Below, in pieces: positions 20,472-31,796 of a stretch of DNA of 64,000 bases. Source of the stretch: Glaciimonas immobilis (GTDB lineage: Bacteria; Pseudomonadota; Gammaproteobacteria; Burkholderiales; Burkholderiaceae_D); NCBI RefSeq assembly GCF_011947285.1, contig NZ_JAAOZT010000014.1, positions 1-64,000 on the forward strand, given 5' to 3'. Both the position numbers and the translations under genes were made by a program. The notes beneath the pieces were generated by a model that was not told the DNA's origin, did no database searches, and was given only the letters and a program-made list of their open reading frames with translations. Every line of letters begins with the position of its first letter. Position 1 is the first letter of the stretch.

Positions 20472-20969
20472 TCACGCACTTAGGACAGCGGGGGCGGCCG
20501 TATGTTCGGGCGTCACAGCATGTCGCATTGTGCACATGAACTCTGCCTCGACCGCCAACTCACCTTCTACAGTGGCTTTGGCTTTGTATTTCCAGATACC
20601 GCGTACGACTCGTAAAATCTCGACTTCCAGTTTAATTTGGTCACCCGGCTCGATTGGTCGACGAAAACGCGCCTTATCAATTCCCAGAAAATACACCACG
20701 GTGTTTTCGTCCGGCTTGCGGCCTTCACTTAAGAACGACAGCAGTGCAGCAGTTTGCGCGAGCGCCTCAATCGTCAACACGCCGGGCATAACCGGCTTGT
20801 TCGGAAAATGACCGTTAAAGAACTCTTCGTTGATGGTCACATTCTTGAGTGCAACGATCGACTTGCCGCTCTCCCAGCTCAGCACCCTATCAACTAACAG
20901 TAACGGATACCGATGCGGCAAGTATTCTTTGATTTGACAAATGTTTAAACCGTTATTAGGACTGTTCAT
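20472..20969 (-). CDS. fabZ: (3R)-hydroxyacyl-ACP dehydratase
   Basis: Hotdog-fold dehydratase of fatty-acid elongation. About 165 residues from ATG 20969, which overlaps the lpxD stop by 14 bases. It has [15 protein letters not shown] with the catalytic His, [20 protein letters not shown] with the catalytic Glu, and [16 protein letters not shown]. Its place between lpxD and lpxA is conserved in proteobacteria, where it balances hydroxyacyl-ACP use between phospholipid and lipid A. Confidence 0.97.
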   Translation of the reverse strand: MNSPNNGLNICQIKEYLPHRYPLLLVDRVLSWESGKSIVALKNVTINEEFFNGHFPNKPVMPGVLTIEALAQTAALLSFLSEGRKPDENTVVYFLGIDKARFRRPIEPGDQIKLEVEILRVVRGIWKYKAKATVEGELAVEAEFMCTMRHAVTPEHTAAPAVLSA

Positions 20970-22017
20970 GAGTTTTTTCTGTAAGCTGTTTGATTGTTTT
21001 TTCCAAGGCACGGATTTTTTCACGGGTAGTACTTAAATTTCGCACCAGCGCTGCTGATTTTTCCCAGTCTCCATGCTTGGCAATGGGATAAAACCCCGTG
21101 TATTGGCCTGGCTCTAAAATAGAACGTAAAGCGAGCGTGCCAGCCGAAACATGAACGTGATCGACAATAGTAATATGACCATGAATCATGGCCGCCCCGC
21201 CGATCGAGCAATATTTGCCAATTTTTGCGCTACCGGCAATTCCAGCGCATGCCGCAATCGCCGTATGCGCACCAATATGGCAGTTATGGGCGATTTGGAT
21301 TTGATTATCCAACTTGACACCCTCCTCAATCACTGTATCCGTCATTGCGCCACGATCAATTGTCGTGTTGGCGCCGATTTCAACGTCATCCCCAATCAGC
21401 ACGCGTCCGATTTGGGGAATTTTTATCCATTTTCCGCCATCGTTTGCGAAGCCAAAGCCGTCAGCGCCTATCACCGCACCAGAATGAACGATAGCGCGCC
21501 GCCCTATTTCGCATTCTGCGTAAATTGTGACATTTGCATGCAGATGTGTCATTGCGCCAATCTTAACGGCTCGGCCGATGACACTGCCACTACCGATATA
21601 CACGCCGTCGCCAATTATTGCTCCGGCCTCAATTACCGCATTGGCACCGACAAAAGCTGTCATCGCGACCTGCGCGGAACAATCAACAACTGCCGACGGA
21701 TGAACTCCGGCAGGTACTACCGGCGCGTTCAGTGCGGCAAAAAATTGTGCGGTTCGTGCAAAATAAACGTAGGGATTGGACGCAATAATGCGCGCACCGC
21801 GATAACTTGCGCCGACAATTACGTCATCTTCAGCAGACAAAATAATAGCCGCTGCCTGACTTTGGGTCGCCTGGATTCGAAACTTGGGATTAGAAAGAAA
21901 GGTAACCTCTGTCACCGTAGCGTCGTTCAACGGCGCGATGCCGAATATCTCAATATCCGCATCGCCAATTAACTGCCCGCCCAAGCTATCGACCAGTTGT
22001 TTCAGCCGAATGCTCAT
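20956..22017 (-). CDS. lpxD: UDP-3-O-acylglucosamine N-acyltransferase
   Basis: Third step of lipid A synthesis, adding the N-linked hydroxyacyl chain. 353 residues. The N-terminal uridine-binding domain ([15 protein letters not shown]) is followed by the hexapeptide-repeat beta helix with the catalytic His in QIAHNCHIG, and a C-terminal helix ([14 protein letters not shown]). It lies 20 bases after ompH and overlaps fabZ. Confidence 0.97.
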   Translation of the reverse strand: MSIRLKQLVDSLGGQLIGDADIEIFGIAPLNDATVTEVTFLSNPKFRIQATQSQAAAIILSAEDDVIVGASYRGARIIASNPYVYFARTAQFFAALNAPVVPAGVHPSAVVDCSAQVAMTAFVGANAVIEAGAIIGDGVYIGSGSVIGRAVKIGAMTHLHANVTIYAECEIGRRAIVHSGAVIGADGFGFANDGGKWIKIPQIGRVLIGDDVEIGANTTIDRGAMTDTVIEEGVKLDNQIQIAHNCHIGAHTAIAACAGIAGSAKIGKYCSIGGAAMIHGHITIVDHVHVSAGTLALRSILEPGQYTGFYPIAKHGDWEKSAALVRNLSTTREKIRALEKTIKQLTEKTHEQS

Positions 22018-22037
22018 CGTGGCCTCATTTGCATTGT

Positions 22038-22559
22038 TTACTTGTTGAGTGCTTTCAGCACTTTGTCGGTAATGTCGATCCGCTTATTTGCATATACTGC
22101 ATCTTGAAAGACAATATCATAATTCTCGGCATCGGCAATTTGCTTGATGACCTTGTTAGTACGCTCCAGCACAATCGCTAGCTCTTCGTTACGGCGCTGG
22201 TTTAAATCTTCACGAAACTCACGCTGCTTGCGCTGGAAATCCTTGTCAAGATCGGCCAATTCACGTTGGCGCTTCAAACGCTCGGACTCCGGAATCACTG
22301 CGGAGTCCTTGTCGAGTTTGTCGGCTATCCCCTTAAGGCGCGCGGCCAAATCTTGCAGGTCTTTGTCGCGTTTCGAAAATTCCGCCTGAATTTTAGCGTC
22401 AGCAGCCTTAGCCGGTGCCGCTTCACGGAAAATACGCTCGTTGCTGACAAAGGCGATTTTGGAGCCTTCCTGCGCATGCACGGCGGTAACCGAACTCAAG
22501 CAAAGCGCCAGAACTGCAGCCACTCTAAGCGATGCGAATGATGGTGTAAGAGACTTCAA
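22038..22559 (-). CDS. ompH: OmpH/Skp-family periplasmic chaperone
   Basis: 173 residues with an N-terminal signal peptide (cleavage likely after AVHA). The mature protein begins [18 protein letters not shown] and has long charged helices (residues about 55-140) that form the tentacles of the Skp trimer, which escorts unfolded outer-membrane proteins to the Bam complex. It sits between bamA and lpxD as usual. Confidence 0.93.
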   Translation of the reverse strand: MKSLTPSFASLRVAAVLALCLSSVTAVHAQEGSKIAFVSNERIFREAAPAKAADAKIQAEFSKRDKDLQDLAARLKGIADKLDKDSAVIPESERLKRQRELADLDKDFQRKQREFREDLNQRRNEELAIVLERTNKVIKQIADAENYDIVFQDAVYANKRIDITDKVLKALNK

Positions 22560-22857
22560 AGCCGTTCTCCGCTATTCAAATTAAACATTATGGCATTCCT
22601 GTAGATCTATGCCACGGTACAGTTTATCAGGACCGTTTGGGGGCTATCCCGGCTGAGGCATCTGGCGCTAAAAACGCATTACAAATACAACACCGCATGG
22701 CCCTCGAAACCCGATAGTGACTAAAATTACTCAGGGAGGTTTCGGTGCGCTACTTAACCCTTCCCCGGATCGCCCGGCTACTGCTACTTACACCGCGGAG
22801 CGGACACCGGCCTTAATCAATCTCACAATCTTCTCGTTACAGATCGCAAGCGGGTTA
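22560..22857. other. bamA-ompH intergenic region
   Basis: 298 bases separate bamA from ompH, unusually long for this pair. It has no convincing frame. It carries, at 22829-22856, another copy of the motif with core CAGATCGCAAGCGGGTT. A separate ompH promoter may lie here. Confidence 0.4.
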
Positions 22858-25245
22858 TTAAAATCCAGTACCCAACTGGAACTGGAAATGCTGCACTTTA
22901 TCGGCAACGCTTACACCGTTAACGGTTGCGGTTTTCGCATTCAGCGGCATACCCCAGCTCAACTTCAAAGGTCCAATCGGAGATACCCAACTAAGACCGA
23001 TACCAGTCGAGTAACGCAAATCATTAAACGACATGGGCGTCTTATCGGCAAATACCTGCCCCCCATCCAGGAAAGTAAACCAGCGTAACGTGCGGTCATT
23101 GCCTGAACCGGGGAACGGAAATTGCAATTCCAAATTACCAAATACGCGCTTTGATCCGCCTAGCGAGTCGCCGTACTGATCGACCTTGGAACCCAGAGTC
23201 GAAGATTCATACCCACGAACAGTACCAATACCGCCAGCATAATAGTTTTTGAATACCGGATATTTTTGACCAAATAGTCCTGCGCCGTAATCCAGTTCAC
23301 CATTCATTGCCAATGTTACAGCGTTACCAAACAGTGGCTGGAAATACTGATGCTGATAAGTCGCTCTGTAATAACGCAAAGTACCAACGGCCGATAATTC
23401 AAGATTCGCACGCTGGTATCGACCTGTAGTTGGCACAAGTGCGCTGTCGCGGCTATCGCGCTGCCACGCTACTGTGAGCGGGAAACTAGTCGTTGCTGCT
23501 GAACTGGCACCGGTGAGGTATCCGGTTGAAGGGTTAAATTTGCCGCTACCAAAATCAGCAACATATTGCTGATAAAGAATCGGGCTTAAACTATCCGCAT
23601 ACACTTTGGTGTTTTCAACACCGATGCCAAAGAAGATTGTATCCAGCTCAGAAAACGGAACACCGAATTTGATATCGGTCCCGATGGACCGGACTTTATA
23701 GTCGCCCTGGGTGTATACAGAAGGGCTCACCGTACGTAAATACAAATCATAAGTGCGACTGACGCCGTCATCGGTAAAGTACGGATTAGTCTGCGAGACG
23801 GCGATGGTACGATTGGTGTGGCTGGTATTTACTTCCAGACCAATTGTATTACCACTACCAAACGCGTTTTGCTGTTGAATCGAGCCAGTCAGGCTGACTT
23901 TGTCCGCTTGCGAGAAACCTGCGCCGACCATGATGTTACCAGTTGGCTTTTCGGTCACAGTCATATTAATGTCAACCTGATCGGTTGTGCCGGGAACTTC
24001 AGGCGTATCAATATTAACGTCCTTGAAATATCCGAGGCGGTCGACACGGTCACGTGACAGTTTGATATTTGAACCGTCGTACCATGAATCTTCAAACTGG
24101 CGGAACTCCCGACGCACCACCTCATCACGTGTTTTGGTGTTGCCCACCACGTTGATATGTCGTACATAGACGCGCTTACCAGGATCGACGGTGATCGTGA
24201 ATGCGACTTCTTTTTTGCTGCGATCAAGAATTGGATTAGCATTGACGTTAGCAAATGCATAACCAAAATTACCTAAACGCTCAGAGATTTTTTTCGTGGT
24301 ATCTGTTAACTTCTGACCTGAGAATACCTCGCCCTTTTTGAGCTGTATCAACGATTTCAACTCTTCTTCACGGCCGAACATCTCGCCGTCAAGCTTGACA
24401 TCAGAGACTGTAAATTTATCGCCTTCGTTGATATTCAACGTAACGTAAATATCTTTTTTGTCCGGCGTAATTGAAACCTGACTTGAATCGATCTGCATCT
24501 CAAGATAGCCACGGTTCAAATAGTATGAGCGTAACGATTCAGTATCGGTAGCCAATTTTTCTTTGGAATATTGATCTGCCTTGGTGTACCAGGTAAACCA
24601 GCCGGGAGAGCGCAGATTAATCTGGTCTCGCAGTGTTTTATCGGAAAACACTTTGTTACCGACAAAATTAATTTGTTTGATGCGAGATATGTCGCCCTCA
24701 TCCACCGCAAAATTGATATTTACCCGATTACGCTCGACCGGTGTGACCGTCGTCGTGACTTTCATCCCATATAGGCCGCGGGATAAGTATTGACGCTTTA
24801 ACTCCTGCTCGGCGCGGTCTACTAGCGCCTTATCGTAAATCCGTGACTCACCGACGCCAATACCCTTTAGGGCCTTGGTCAGCTGGTCTTTATCGAATTC
24901 TTTGGTTCCAGAAAATGCAACGCCAGCGATAGCCGGCCGCTCTTCGACCAGGATCACCAACACGTTGCCATCCGCCTCGACTCTGACATCTTTAAAGAAT
25001 CCAGTCGCGTAAAGGGCCTTGATTGAAGCGGTAGCCTTAGCATCGTCAAACGTCTCACCAACGTGCACGGGCAGATAGTTAAATACGGTACCCGCTTCGG
25101 TCCGTTGAATACCTTCGACCCGAATATCCTTGATCACAAAAGGTTGCACTGCCATCGCCTGTCCTGAGCAAAAGGCAAAGGCCGCAAGAGCGATCAAACG
25201 ACGGGGAAGAATCGACAAAGGGAAGTGCTGGGAATGTAATTTCAT
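22858..25245 (-). CDS. bamA: Outer-membrane protein assembly factor BamA
   Basis: Core of the machine that folds beta-barrel proteins into the outer membrane. About 795 residues from ATG 25245, which starts a signal peptide (MKLHSQHFPLSILPRR, core, AMA); the frame to 25338 adds 31 unlikely residues. Five POTRA domains (about residues 25-420, first beginning VIKDIRVEGIQRTEAGTVF) precede the 16-strand Omp85 barrel. The conserved VRGY lid motif is present, the PIGPLKLSWGMPL region is near the end, and the C terminus is the outer-membrane signal FQLGTGF. Confidence 0.97.
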   Translation of the reverse strand: MKLHSQHFPLSILPRRLIALAAFAFCSGQAMAVQPFVIKDIRVEGIQRTEAGTVFNYLPVHVGETFDDAKATASIKALYATGFFKDVRVEADGNVLVILVEERPAIAGVAFSGTKEFDKDQLTKALKGIGVGESRIYDKALVDRAEQELKRQYLSRGLYGMKVTTTVTPVERNRVNINFAVDEGDISRIKQINFVGNKVFSDKTLRDQINLRSPGWFTWYTKADQYSKEKLATDTESLRSYYLNRGYLEMQIDSSQVSITPDKKDIYVTLNINEGDKFTVSDVKLDGEMFGREEELKSLIQLKKGEVFSGQKLTDTTKKISERLGNFGYAFANVNANPILDRSKKEVAFTITVDPGKRVYVRHINVVGNTKTRDEVVRREFRQFEDSWYDGSNIKLSRDRVDRLGYFKDVNIDTPEVPGTTDQVDINMTVTEKPTGNIMVGAGFSQADKVSLTGSIQQQNAFGSGNTIGLEVNTSHTNRTIAVSQTNPYFTDDGVSRTYDLYLRTVSPSVYTQGDYKVRSIGTDIKFGVPFSELDTIFFGIGVENTKVYADSLSPILYQQYVADFGSGKFNPSTGYLTGASSAATTSFPLTVAWQRDSRDSALVPTTGRYQRANLELSAVGTLRYYRATYQHQYFQPLFGNAVTLAMNGELDYGAGLFGQKYPVFKNYYAGGIGTVRGYESSTLGSKVDQYGDSLGGSKRVFGNLELQFPFPGSGNDRTLRWFTFLDGGQVFADKTPMSFNDLRYSTGIGLSWVSPIGPLKLSWGMPLNAKTATVNGVSVADKVQHFQFQLGTGF

Positions 25246-25357
25246 TAGCGATCGTTTGTTATCAATGTTCTTACCGACTATGTATGTCGGGCGAGAAGAA
25301 AAAACTTGGGGTACGCCTCGCCACCCGGATGGCGGCAAAACGCAACACTAGGCACCA

Positions 25358-26725
25358 CTAAAATATGAGCCGGACAATGTCGTTAAACATGGCGACCGCC
25401 ATTAACGTCATCAAAATACCTATGCCTGCGCGTTGGGCAATTTCTCCAAATCGTTCAGGAATAGGACGTCCAGTTAAAACTTCCACCGAATAATACAGCA
25501 AAAGGCCCCCATCTAAAACCGGGATGGGAAGCAAATTCATAACGCCTAAACTGATACTGATAAACGCAATAAAACTTAGATAGCTAATTGCCCCGACCCG
25601 AGCAGTTTGCCCCGCGTAATCGGCAATGGTAATCGGACCGGTGATGTTTTTCCAGGAAACCTGTCCAATGAGCATCTTGCCCAGCATTTTCAACGTTAAA
25701 ACGCTGCTATCCCAGGTTTTCTGCGCGCCCTTGGCAAGCGCCGCTAAAGGTGTACTACTCGCGACGATCATTTCCGGTGTCAAGGGCACTTCGACCTTAA
25801 TCAGCCCGAAACTAACGCCCTTACTTTCTTGCGATTGCGGGGTCACCTCAAGATGAAATGCCTGTCCTGCACGTATGCCGTCGATGGACATTTTTTTATC
25901 GGGAGAAGCCCTGACTTTTTCAACAAGTGCCAGTCCATCGTCAACGGCAGTGCCATTGATACGGGTAATTAAGTCGCCTTGTTGCAAACCAGCCCTCATT
26001 GCAGGACCATCAGGCATCACCTTGCCTAATACTGCCTTAGGCCGTGCCAAATCAATACCTAGCTTTGCTAAAAAATCACCTTCCAGGTCCTTGGGGGTAA
26101 TACTGTCGAGCGGTAACGAGACGGTATCTAATATATTGCCGCCAGAAGGTCCTGGATCAGGGTGCTGGACATCCAGTTTGACGCTGCCTTTTTCCAGTGC
26201 CGCTTGCATCAACTCCCAGCGCAGGTCCGACCAGATTTGGATCGGCTTGCCATTTACCGCGGTTACTAATTCACCACCGCGCAGACCTGCCTTATAGGCG
26301 ACCGACTGTTCGGCTACTATCCGCAATTTAGGTGTTGGTTCGGGAATACCGTGAATGTACAGTCCGGCGAATAATACAATCGCAAGTAGGAAATTTGCCA
26401 GAGGGCCAGCGGCAACGATCGCCATGCGACGCCAAACCGATTGATGCGTGAACTCACGCTTGAGATCAGCGGGGGACATTGTGGCAATATCTTGTTCGCG
26501 CGCATCCAGCATCTTTACGTAACCGCCTAATGGCAAGAGCGAGACGGCCCATTCAGTCTGATCTGGACCGAAACGACGGGAAAATATCACTTTTCCCATG
26601 CCAACAGAAAAACGTAAAACTTTGACCCCGCACAAACGGGCGACCGAATAATGGCCGAGCTCGTGAATAATCACCAGCGAACCCAGCGCAACCAGAAATG
26701 CTACTATTGTTTGAAGAAATGCCAT
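25358..26725 (-). CDS. rseP: Site-2 intramembrane metalloprotease RseP
   Basis: Cleaves anti-sigma factors and remnant signal peptides in the inner membrane. 455 residues. Zinc site HELGH in the first membrane helix, two PDZ domains (about residues 115-300), and the second active-site motif LPIPVLDGG near the C terminus. It overlaps dxr by one base and precedes bamA, the standard envelope operon order. Confidence 0.97.
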   Translation of the reverse strand: MAFLQTIVAFLVALGSLVIIHELGHYSVARLCGVKVLRFSVGMGKVIFSRRFGPDQTEWAVSLLPLGGYVKMLDAREQDIATMSPADLKREFTHQSVWRRMAIVAAGPLANFLLAIVLFAGLYIHGIPEPTPKLRIVAEQSVAYKAGLRGGELVTAVNGKPIQIWSDLRWELMQAALEKGSVKLDVQHPDPGPSGGNILDTVSLPLDSITPKDLEGDFLAKLGIDLARPKAVLGKVMPDGPAMRAGLQQGDLITRINGTAVDDGLALVEKVRASPDKKMSIDGIRAGQAFHLEVTPQSQESKGVSFGLIKVEVPLTPEMIVASSTPLAALAKGAQKTWDSSVLTLKMLGKMLIGQVSWKNITGPITIADYAGQTARVGAISYLSFIAFISISLGVMNLLPIPVLDGGLLLYYSVEVLTGRPIPERFGEIAQRAGIGILMTLMAVAMFNDIVRLIF

Positions 26726-27894
26726 CAGGAAATAAAAGTGCGAACTGTAAGACGAGCTAAGCGATCCTGCTCGAGCAGTGAATCAATGTCAGTAACCGAG
26801 CATATTGGCAACGTGTCCATCGTACGAGAAATTAATTGATCTATCATGCGAAATCCGATTTTTCCATCAAGAAACGCTTCGACAGCGACTTCGTTCGCTG
26901 CGTTCAATATTATCGCTGCAGACCCACCCGACAACAGTGCATCATACGCGAGTTTTAAACAGGGAAAGCGTTTCAGGTCCGGCTTACTAAACTGTAACTG
27001 ACCGATTATAGTCAGATCGAGCGCGGCAACACCAGAGGAAATTCGCTCAGGATAGGCTAAAGCATTGGCGATTGGCGTACGCATGTCGGGATTTCCCAAT
27101 TGCGCCAGAACAGATCCATCTACGTACGACACCATTGAGTGAATCACACTTTGAGGGTGGATGACTACCTCAATCTGACTTGCGGGAATTCCAAATAGCC
27201 AGTGTGCCTCAATGACCTCCAACCCTTTGTTCATCATGGTGGCAGAATCTACTGAAATTTTGCGCCCCATTACCCACTTGGGGTGTGCAACCGCTTCCGC
27301 AGGCGTGACCGACTCCAACGTATCCACAGTGCGAGTCAAAAAAGGCCCGCCCGAGGCCGTCAACAAAATTTTGACGATTCCCTTCGCCGCCGGATTACGT
27401 TGATATCCCTGCGGCAAACACTGAAAGATTGCATTATGCTCGCTATCGATAGGTAGAAGAGTAGCGCCGCTGGCAGTTACGGCATCGATGAACAACTGCC
27501 CTGACATGACGAGGGCTTCCTTGTTCGCCAACAGAATTTTTTTACCGGCGTGGGCTGCCGCCAACGATGGGGCTAATCCCGCGGCACCCACGATGGCTGC
27601 CATCACAGTATCGCAACCTGGCGCGCTGGCGACGTCGCACAGGGCCTGCTCACCGTAAATGACCTGCGTTTTCAACCTTTTTTCACGCAACAGGCGCGTC
27701 AATTGTTCGGCAGAGGCAGCACTTCCTACTACAGCAATTTGCGGACGAAATTGTTCACACTGTTCTGCCAGTTGGGTGATCCGAGTGTGTGCGGTCAACG
27801 CGTAGACGCTATAGCGCTCAGGGTGGCGCGCCAAAACATCAAGCGTGGAGACACCGATAGAGCCGGTTGAACCAAGAATCGTAATATTTTGCAT
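26725..27894 (-). CDS. dxr: 1-deoxy-D-xylulose-5-phosphate reductoisomerase
   Basis: NADPH-dependent enzyme of the MEP isoprenoid pathway, feeding undecaprenyl and quinone synthesis. 389 residues. NADPH-binding [18 protein letters not shown] at the N terminus, [11 protein letters not shown], metal-binding region [13 protein letters not shown] and [19 protein letters not shown]. It is eight bases after cdsA. Confidence 0.98.
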   Translation of the reverse strand: MQNITILGSTGSIGVSTLDVLARHPERYSVYALTAHTRITQLAEQCEQFRPQIAVVGSAASAEQLTRLLREKRLKTQVIYGEQALCDVASAPGCDTVMAAIVGAAGLAPSLAAAHAGKKILLANKEALVMSGQLFIDAVTASGATLLPIDSEHNAIFQCLPQGYQRNPAAKGIVKILLTASGGPFLTRTVDTLESVTPAEAVAHPKWVMGRKISVDSATMMNKGLEVIEAHWLFGIPASQIEVVIHPQSVIHSMVSYVDGSVLAQLGNPDMRTPIANALAYPERISSGVAALDLTIIGQLQFSKPDLKRFPCLKLAYDALLSGGSAAIILNAANEVAVEAFLDGKIGFRMIDQLISRTMDTLPICSVTDIDSLLEQDRLARLTVRTFIS

Positions 27895-27902
27895 GAGTAA
27901 CC

Positions 27903-28736
27903 TTAAAACCAGTAACTCAACAGCGCTACCATTGGAAGCACCGGGATGAGCGCATCGATACGATCCAATACGCCGCCATGCCCTGGCAACAGTTGACTGC
28001 TATCTTTGATACCGGCACGACGTTTTAATTGTGACTCAAACAGGTCGCCAACGACACTCGCCATTACCAACACTGTCATCACGCCTGACAGCCCAGCCCA
28101 GCCCCAGGTTGCAAATAACTGTACCGGAAAAGTATCGGCTAGCGGTCTCGCAACAGGGGTCACACAAATCAAGCTGGCAATAACCAACACTAGTAACCAG
28201 CCTCCAAGAGCGCCTTCCCAAGACTTACCCGGCGATATGGAAGGCGCCAGTTTATGCTTGCCAAAAGCTTTACCACAAAAATAAGCGCCAATATCCGCAA
28301 TCCAGACGATGGCCATGATTGAAAGCAAGTAAATAGGAGAATGCAGGAACAGACCAAGAATAGCAAGGAAACAACCGAAAATCGAGATAGCGTAGGTGAA
28401 GCCGACGATGTGATTGCCCACGCTATTGCGTGGCGGCAATCCCAACCCAAGGGAAGGGGTAAATCGCAAGAGCCATAACGCTACGCACAGTGCAAATAGC
28501 GAACCCATATTTCCGCCATTTCCCTTGATCAGCACCAAAACCAGTAAAACTATCGCCGCAGCGGCACAGGCTAGCGCCCGATTACCGATAGCACCGAACA
28601 TCCGCGCACATTCCCAGATGGCGGCACCGAAAAAAAGCACGGCGACAATAGCAAATGCCGGGAAATAATTGAGATAAAGGATGGGCAATAATACTGCAAG
28701 CAGTAACAACGCAGTAATCACGCGCGTTTTAAGCAT
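27903..28736 (-). CDS. cdsA: Phosphatidate cytidylyltransferase
   Basis: Makes CDP-diacylglycerol, the branch point for phospholipids. 277 residues with about seven or eight hydrophobic segments and the CdsA signature near residues 180-260 ([20 protein letters not shown], then [17 protein letters not shown]). It is translationally coupled to uppS, whose stop it overlaps by one base. Confidence 0.97.
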   Translation of the reverse strand: MLKTRVITALLLLAVLLPILYLNYFPAFAIVAVLFFGAAIWECARMFGAIGNRALACAAAAIVLLVLVLIKGNGGNMGSLFALCVALWLLRFTPSLGLGLPPRNSVGNHIVGFTYAISIFGCFLAILGLFLHSPIYLLSIMAIVWIADIGAYFCGKAFGKHKLAPSISPGKSWEGALGGWLLVLVIASLICVTPVARPLADTFPVQLFATWGWAGLSGVMTVLVMASVVGDLFESQLKRRAGIKDSSQLLPGHGGVLDRIDALIPVLPMVALLSYWF

Positions 28737-29500
28737 CAGGACGCCTTTTGTTTTTTTACTATTTGGTCACTCGTGCGCCCAAATCGTCGTTCGCGCAACT
28801 GAAAGGACGCAATTGCCTTATCCAGCTCTCCATCGTCGAAATCGGGCCAATAGGTTTCAGTAAAATAGAATTCGCTATAGGCCAATTGCCATAGCAAAAA
28901 ATTGGAAATGCGCTGTTCGCCGCCGGTCCGGATAAATAAGTCTGGTTCCGGGGCATAGGCCATCGCCAGATGTTGCGCGAGCTCGTCTTCGGTGAAGTTT
29001 GCACTCGTGGTCGCGTCGCCCTCTGCAAGCATTTTTTTAACCGCTTGCATTACGTCCCAACGGCCACCGTAATTGGCGCAGATGGTTAAGGTTAAATTAG
29101 AATTGTTTGCAGTTTTACGCTCGGCGTTAACGATCATATCTTGCAGCTTTGCGTCAAAACGACTGAGATCGCCAACTACCTTAAGACGAATCCCATTGTT
29201 ATGCATTTTCCCAACTTCGCGTTCCAGCGCAGTAACGAAAAGGCGCATCAATAACGATACTTCTTCTTCCGGACGGCGCCAGTTTTCAGAACTGAATGCA
29301 AACAAGGTTAGGTAACCAATACCACGGTCGGCACAGGCCTCAACAATTTTACGTACGACATCAACGCCTTTTGCATGTCCCGCAAAGCGCGGTAAGAAAC
29401 GGCGTGTAGCCCAGCGACCATTGCCGTCCATAATAATGGCGATGTGCTTGGGCATTGCCGCACTTGACGGCACCGATAGCGTCGAACTTGAATGGGTCAT
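28736..29500 (-). CDS. uppS: Undecaprenyl diphosphate synthase (cis-prenyltransferase)
   Basis: Builds the C55 carrier lipid for peptidoglycan and O-antigen. 254 residues. The substrate motif [16 protein letters not shown] contains the catalytic Asp; [14 protein letters not shown] and the C-terminal [19 protein letters not shown] motif are present. An inverted repeat lies 31 bases before the start. Confidence 0.97.
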   Translation of the reverse strand: MTHSSSTLSVPSSAAMPKHIAIIMDGNGRWATRRFLPRFAGHAKGVDVVRKIVEACADRGIGYLTLFAFSSENWRRPEEEVSLLMRLFVTALEREVGKMHNNGIRLKVVGDLSRFDAKLQDMIVNAERKTANNSNLTLTICANYGGRWDVMQAVKKMLAEGDATTSANFTEDELAQHLAMAYAPEPDLFIRTGGEQRISNFLLWQLAYSEFYFTETYWPDFDDGELDKAIASFQLRERRFGRTSDQIVKKQKAS

Positions 29501-29530
29501 TAAAATTGGAATAAAGAATATTAGTTAAAA

Positions 29531-29579
29531 CCTGACGCATGCTTTGAGATTGAGATTGAAATCTCAGAATGCATTCAGG
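29531..29579. repeat. Imperfect inverted repeat upstream of uppS
   Basis: Left arm CCTGACGCATGCTTTGAGAT (from 29531) pairs with right arm AATCTCAGAATGCATTCAGG (29560-29579) with few mismatches around a short loop containing a repeated GAGATTGA. It would lie in the 5' untranslated region or promoter of uppS. Confidence 0.5.
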
Positions 29580-29803
29580 ATATTACTACGCAGAATTGAT
29601 TGGGACACATGTGCTGATCGAAATTTCTGTAAATGCGATACAAACGCAATATAAGCGCAATAATTTATCACGTCTGCATGGAAATTTTGGGTATTTTGTC
29701 CCGCTGATGGCTGTCATGAGAAATGAACAAGCTTATAACCTGCTCACATCCTTCCTAAGCTCAGATGATCGGTGCAGGAAGGTACTTTGAACGCTTGCGT
29801 TCG

Positions 29804-29832
29804 AAAACCGGATGGCCTCAAAACCATTCCGG
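29804..29832 (-). terminator. Candidate terminator downstream of frr
   Basis: CCGGATGG at 29808 and CCATTCCGG at 29824 can pair with one bulge, and on the minus strand a TTTT run follows. A second small palindrome, TTGAACGCTTGCGTTCGAA, adjoins it. It is 126 bases past the frr stop. Confidence 0.45.
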
Positions 29833-29958
29833 CCTTGGAAGCCGTTTTTTACCTATCTCGCTCTTGCCCAAGTAGACTACTTCCGTCATTTACAAATCAG
29901 CATACGTGTTCGCGGCGCATTGATAAACGCTTAAAAGACCAGTATAACAAGCGCCGCT

Positions 29959-30519
29959 CTATACCGTCAGAACTTCCTTCTCTTTATCCACAACCTGCCT
30001 GTCGATATCAGAGACTGCCTTATCGGTGAGCTTTTGAATCTCATCTTGCGCACGTCGCTCATCGTCATCCGAGCATTCCTTGTCTTTAACAAGTTTTTTT
30101 AGTCCTTCGTTGGCATCGCGGCGAATATTGCGAATAGCAATCTTTGCGTCTTCAGCTTCGCTCTTGACCAGTTTAACCATTTCTTTACGGCGCTCTTCCG
30201 TCAACGCTGGAGTCGGGACACGTATGATGTCGCCTTGCGTAGAAGGATTCAGACCCAGATCAGCTTCACGGATCGCTTTTTCGACGACTGCGATCATTTT
30301 CTTCTCAAATGGCTGCACGCCAATAGTGCGCGCATCGATCAAGGTTACGCTGGCCACCTGAGTCAACGCGGTTGGGCTTCCATAATACTCAACTTGAACG
30401 TGATCCAATATGCCAGTATGGGCACGACCGGTACGTACTTTAGCAAGGTCTGCACGCAGGGTCTCAAGGGACTTCTGCATTCTCAGATCGGTATTTTTTT
30501 TGACGTCAGCAATGCTCAT
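29959..30519 (-). CDS. frr: Ribosome recycling factor
   Basis: Splits post-termination ribosomes with EF-G. 186 residues, standard. N-terminal [20 protein letters not shown], central [14 protein letters not shown] and C-terminal three-helix bundle ([16 protein letters not shown]). It is preceded by pyrH 257 bases upstream on the same strand. Confidence 0.98.
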   Translation of the reverse strand: MSIADVKKNTDLRMQKSLETLRADLAKVRTGRAHTGILDHVQVEYYGSPTALTQVASVTLIDARTIGVQPFEKKMIAVVEKAIREADLGLNPSTQGDIIRVPTPALTEERRKEMVKLVKSEAEDAKIAIRNIRRDANEGLKKLVKDKECSDDDERRAQDEIQKLTDKAVSDIDRQVVDKEKEVLTV

Positions 30520-30776
30520 GCTGCTCTCCTATTTGTAAGCCGAAGCTTTATCTTGGAAAAACTTATTAGAAACTGCTACGATCCCACCGCACCTTGCGTG
30601 ATCTGCTCACGATCTCACTGCGCACACGTCAGGTGATGATCGTAAACGGCTTCGGGCGTTGAGTCACATAAATGAATCCACAAAACGACCGCACAAAATT
30701 TATTGCACGGGCTACTTCGCAAATTTACCTTCCATTACTACGGAAGGGAGACCCGGCAACCGTCTTAAATCATGTT

Positions 30777-31493
30777 TTAGACGTGCACCAACGTGCCCTC
30801 ATCTTCACCCATTACCGCACGCAATAACGCGCCTGGCTTATTAATAGAGAATACTTTAATAGGTAATTTTTGATCCCGGCACAAAGCGAACGCGGTTGCA
30901 TCCATCACCTGTAGGTGTTTGGTAATAACTTCGTCAAAGGTGATCGTAGTATAACGGGTGGCGGTTGGGTCTTTCTGTGGATCGGCGCTATAAACCCCAT
31001 CCACTTTGGTTGCTTTTAGTACAATTTCAGCGCCAATTTCAGAACCCCGTAGCGCTGCTGCGGTATCCGTAGTAAAAAATGGGTTACCAGTACCCGCGGC
31101 GAAAATAACAACTTTACCTTCTTCAAGGTATTGCAACGCCTTTGGTCTTACATAAGGCTCTACAACCTGCTCAATACTGATCGCTGACATCACACGTGCA
31201 GTCAATCCTGCCTGACGCATGGCATCGGCCAGAGCCAGCGAGTTCATCACCGTTGCCAACATCCCCATATAATCCGCGGTCGCCCGATCCATTCCTTCCG
31301 CGCCCGGTGCTACACCGCGAAAAATGTTTCCGCCACCAATGACAATAGCAAGCTCTACGTCGAGTCTGGCGATTTCCGCAACATCAGCGACCATACGATC
31401 GATCGTCGCACGATTGATGCCATAGGCATCATTGCCCATCAGGGCCTCACCGGAGAGCTTAAGGAGAACACGCTTGTATGCTGGTTTGGTCAT
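30777..31493 (-). CDS. pyrH: Uridylate kinase
   Basis: Phosphorylates UMP to UDP. 238 residues. Amino-acid-kinase fold with [25 protein letters not shown] and [19 protein letters not shown], and a C terminus ending [10 protein letters not shown]. It is the third gene of the rpsB-tsf-pyrH-frr cluster. Confidence 0.98.
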   Translation of the reverse strand: MTKPAYKRVLLKLSGEALMGNDAYGINRATIDRMVADVAEIARLDVELAIVIGGGNIFRGVAPGAEGMDRATADYMGMLATVMNSLALADAMRQAGLTARVMSAISIEQVVEPYVRPKALQYLEEGKVVIFAAGTGNPFFTTDTAAALRGSEIGAEIVLKATKVDGVYSADPQKDPTATRYTTITFDEVITKHLQVMDATAFALCRDQKLPIKVFSINKPGALLRAVMGEDEGTLVHV

Positions 31494-31772
31494 AGTCTGA
31501 GTCCTTCGTTCATCCGATTAACAATTAATTACTACGTATTTTTATTATTCACGAGCCAACAAAACCATTCGCCAAATCATCAATGAGACAACTGACATAA
31601 CAGCTCGGTATATTTAAAGAGTCATAAAGCTACTACTTGCACATATTCAACAATTACCCGATTTTATTGGCTTATTCCTGATATTACTGCACGTACTTGA
31701 TTTGATGCGCGCGGCGCTCAAAATTCTCACGATCGCAAGACCCCTGCGATTACCCTGCCACCAAGCACTAAC

Positions 31773-31796
31773 TTACGCCCACTTTTACGCCCACTT
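31773..31796. repeat. Perfect 12-bp tandem duplication
   Basis: TTACGCCCACTT occurs twice head to tail (31773-31784 and 31785-31796), in the tsf-pyrH gap. Confidence 0.75.

Larger units (their letters stand above)
29501..29958. other. frr-uppS intergenic region with two hairpins
   Basis: 458 bases with no supported gene. From the frr side it contains a candidate terminator (29804-29832); nearer uppS lies an imperfect inverted repeat (29531-29579). A separate promoter for the uppS-to-rnhB run is likely here. Confidence 0.5.
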
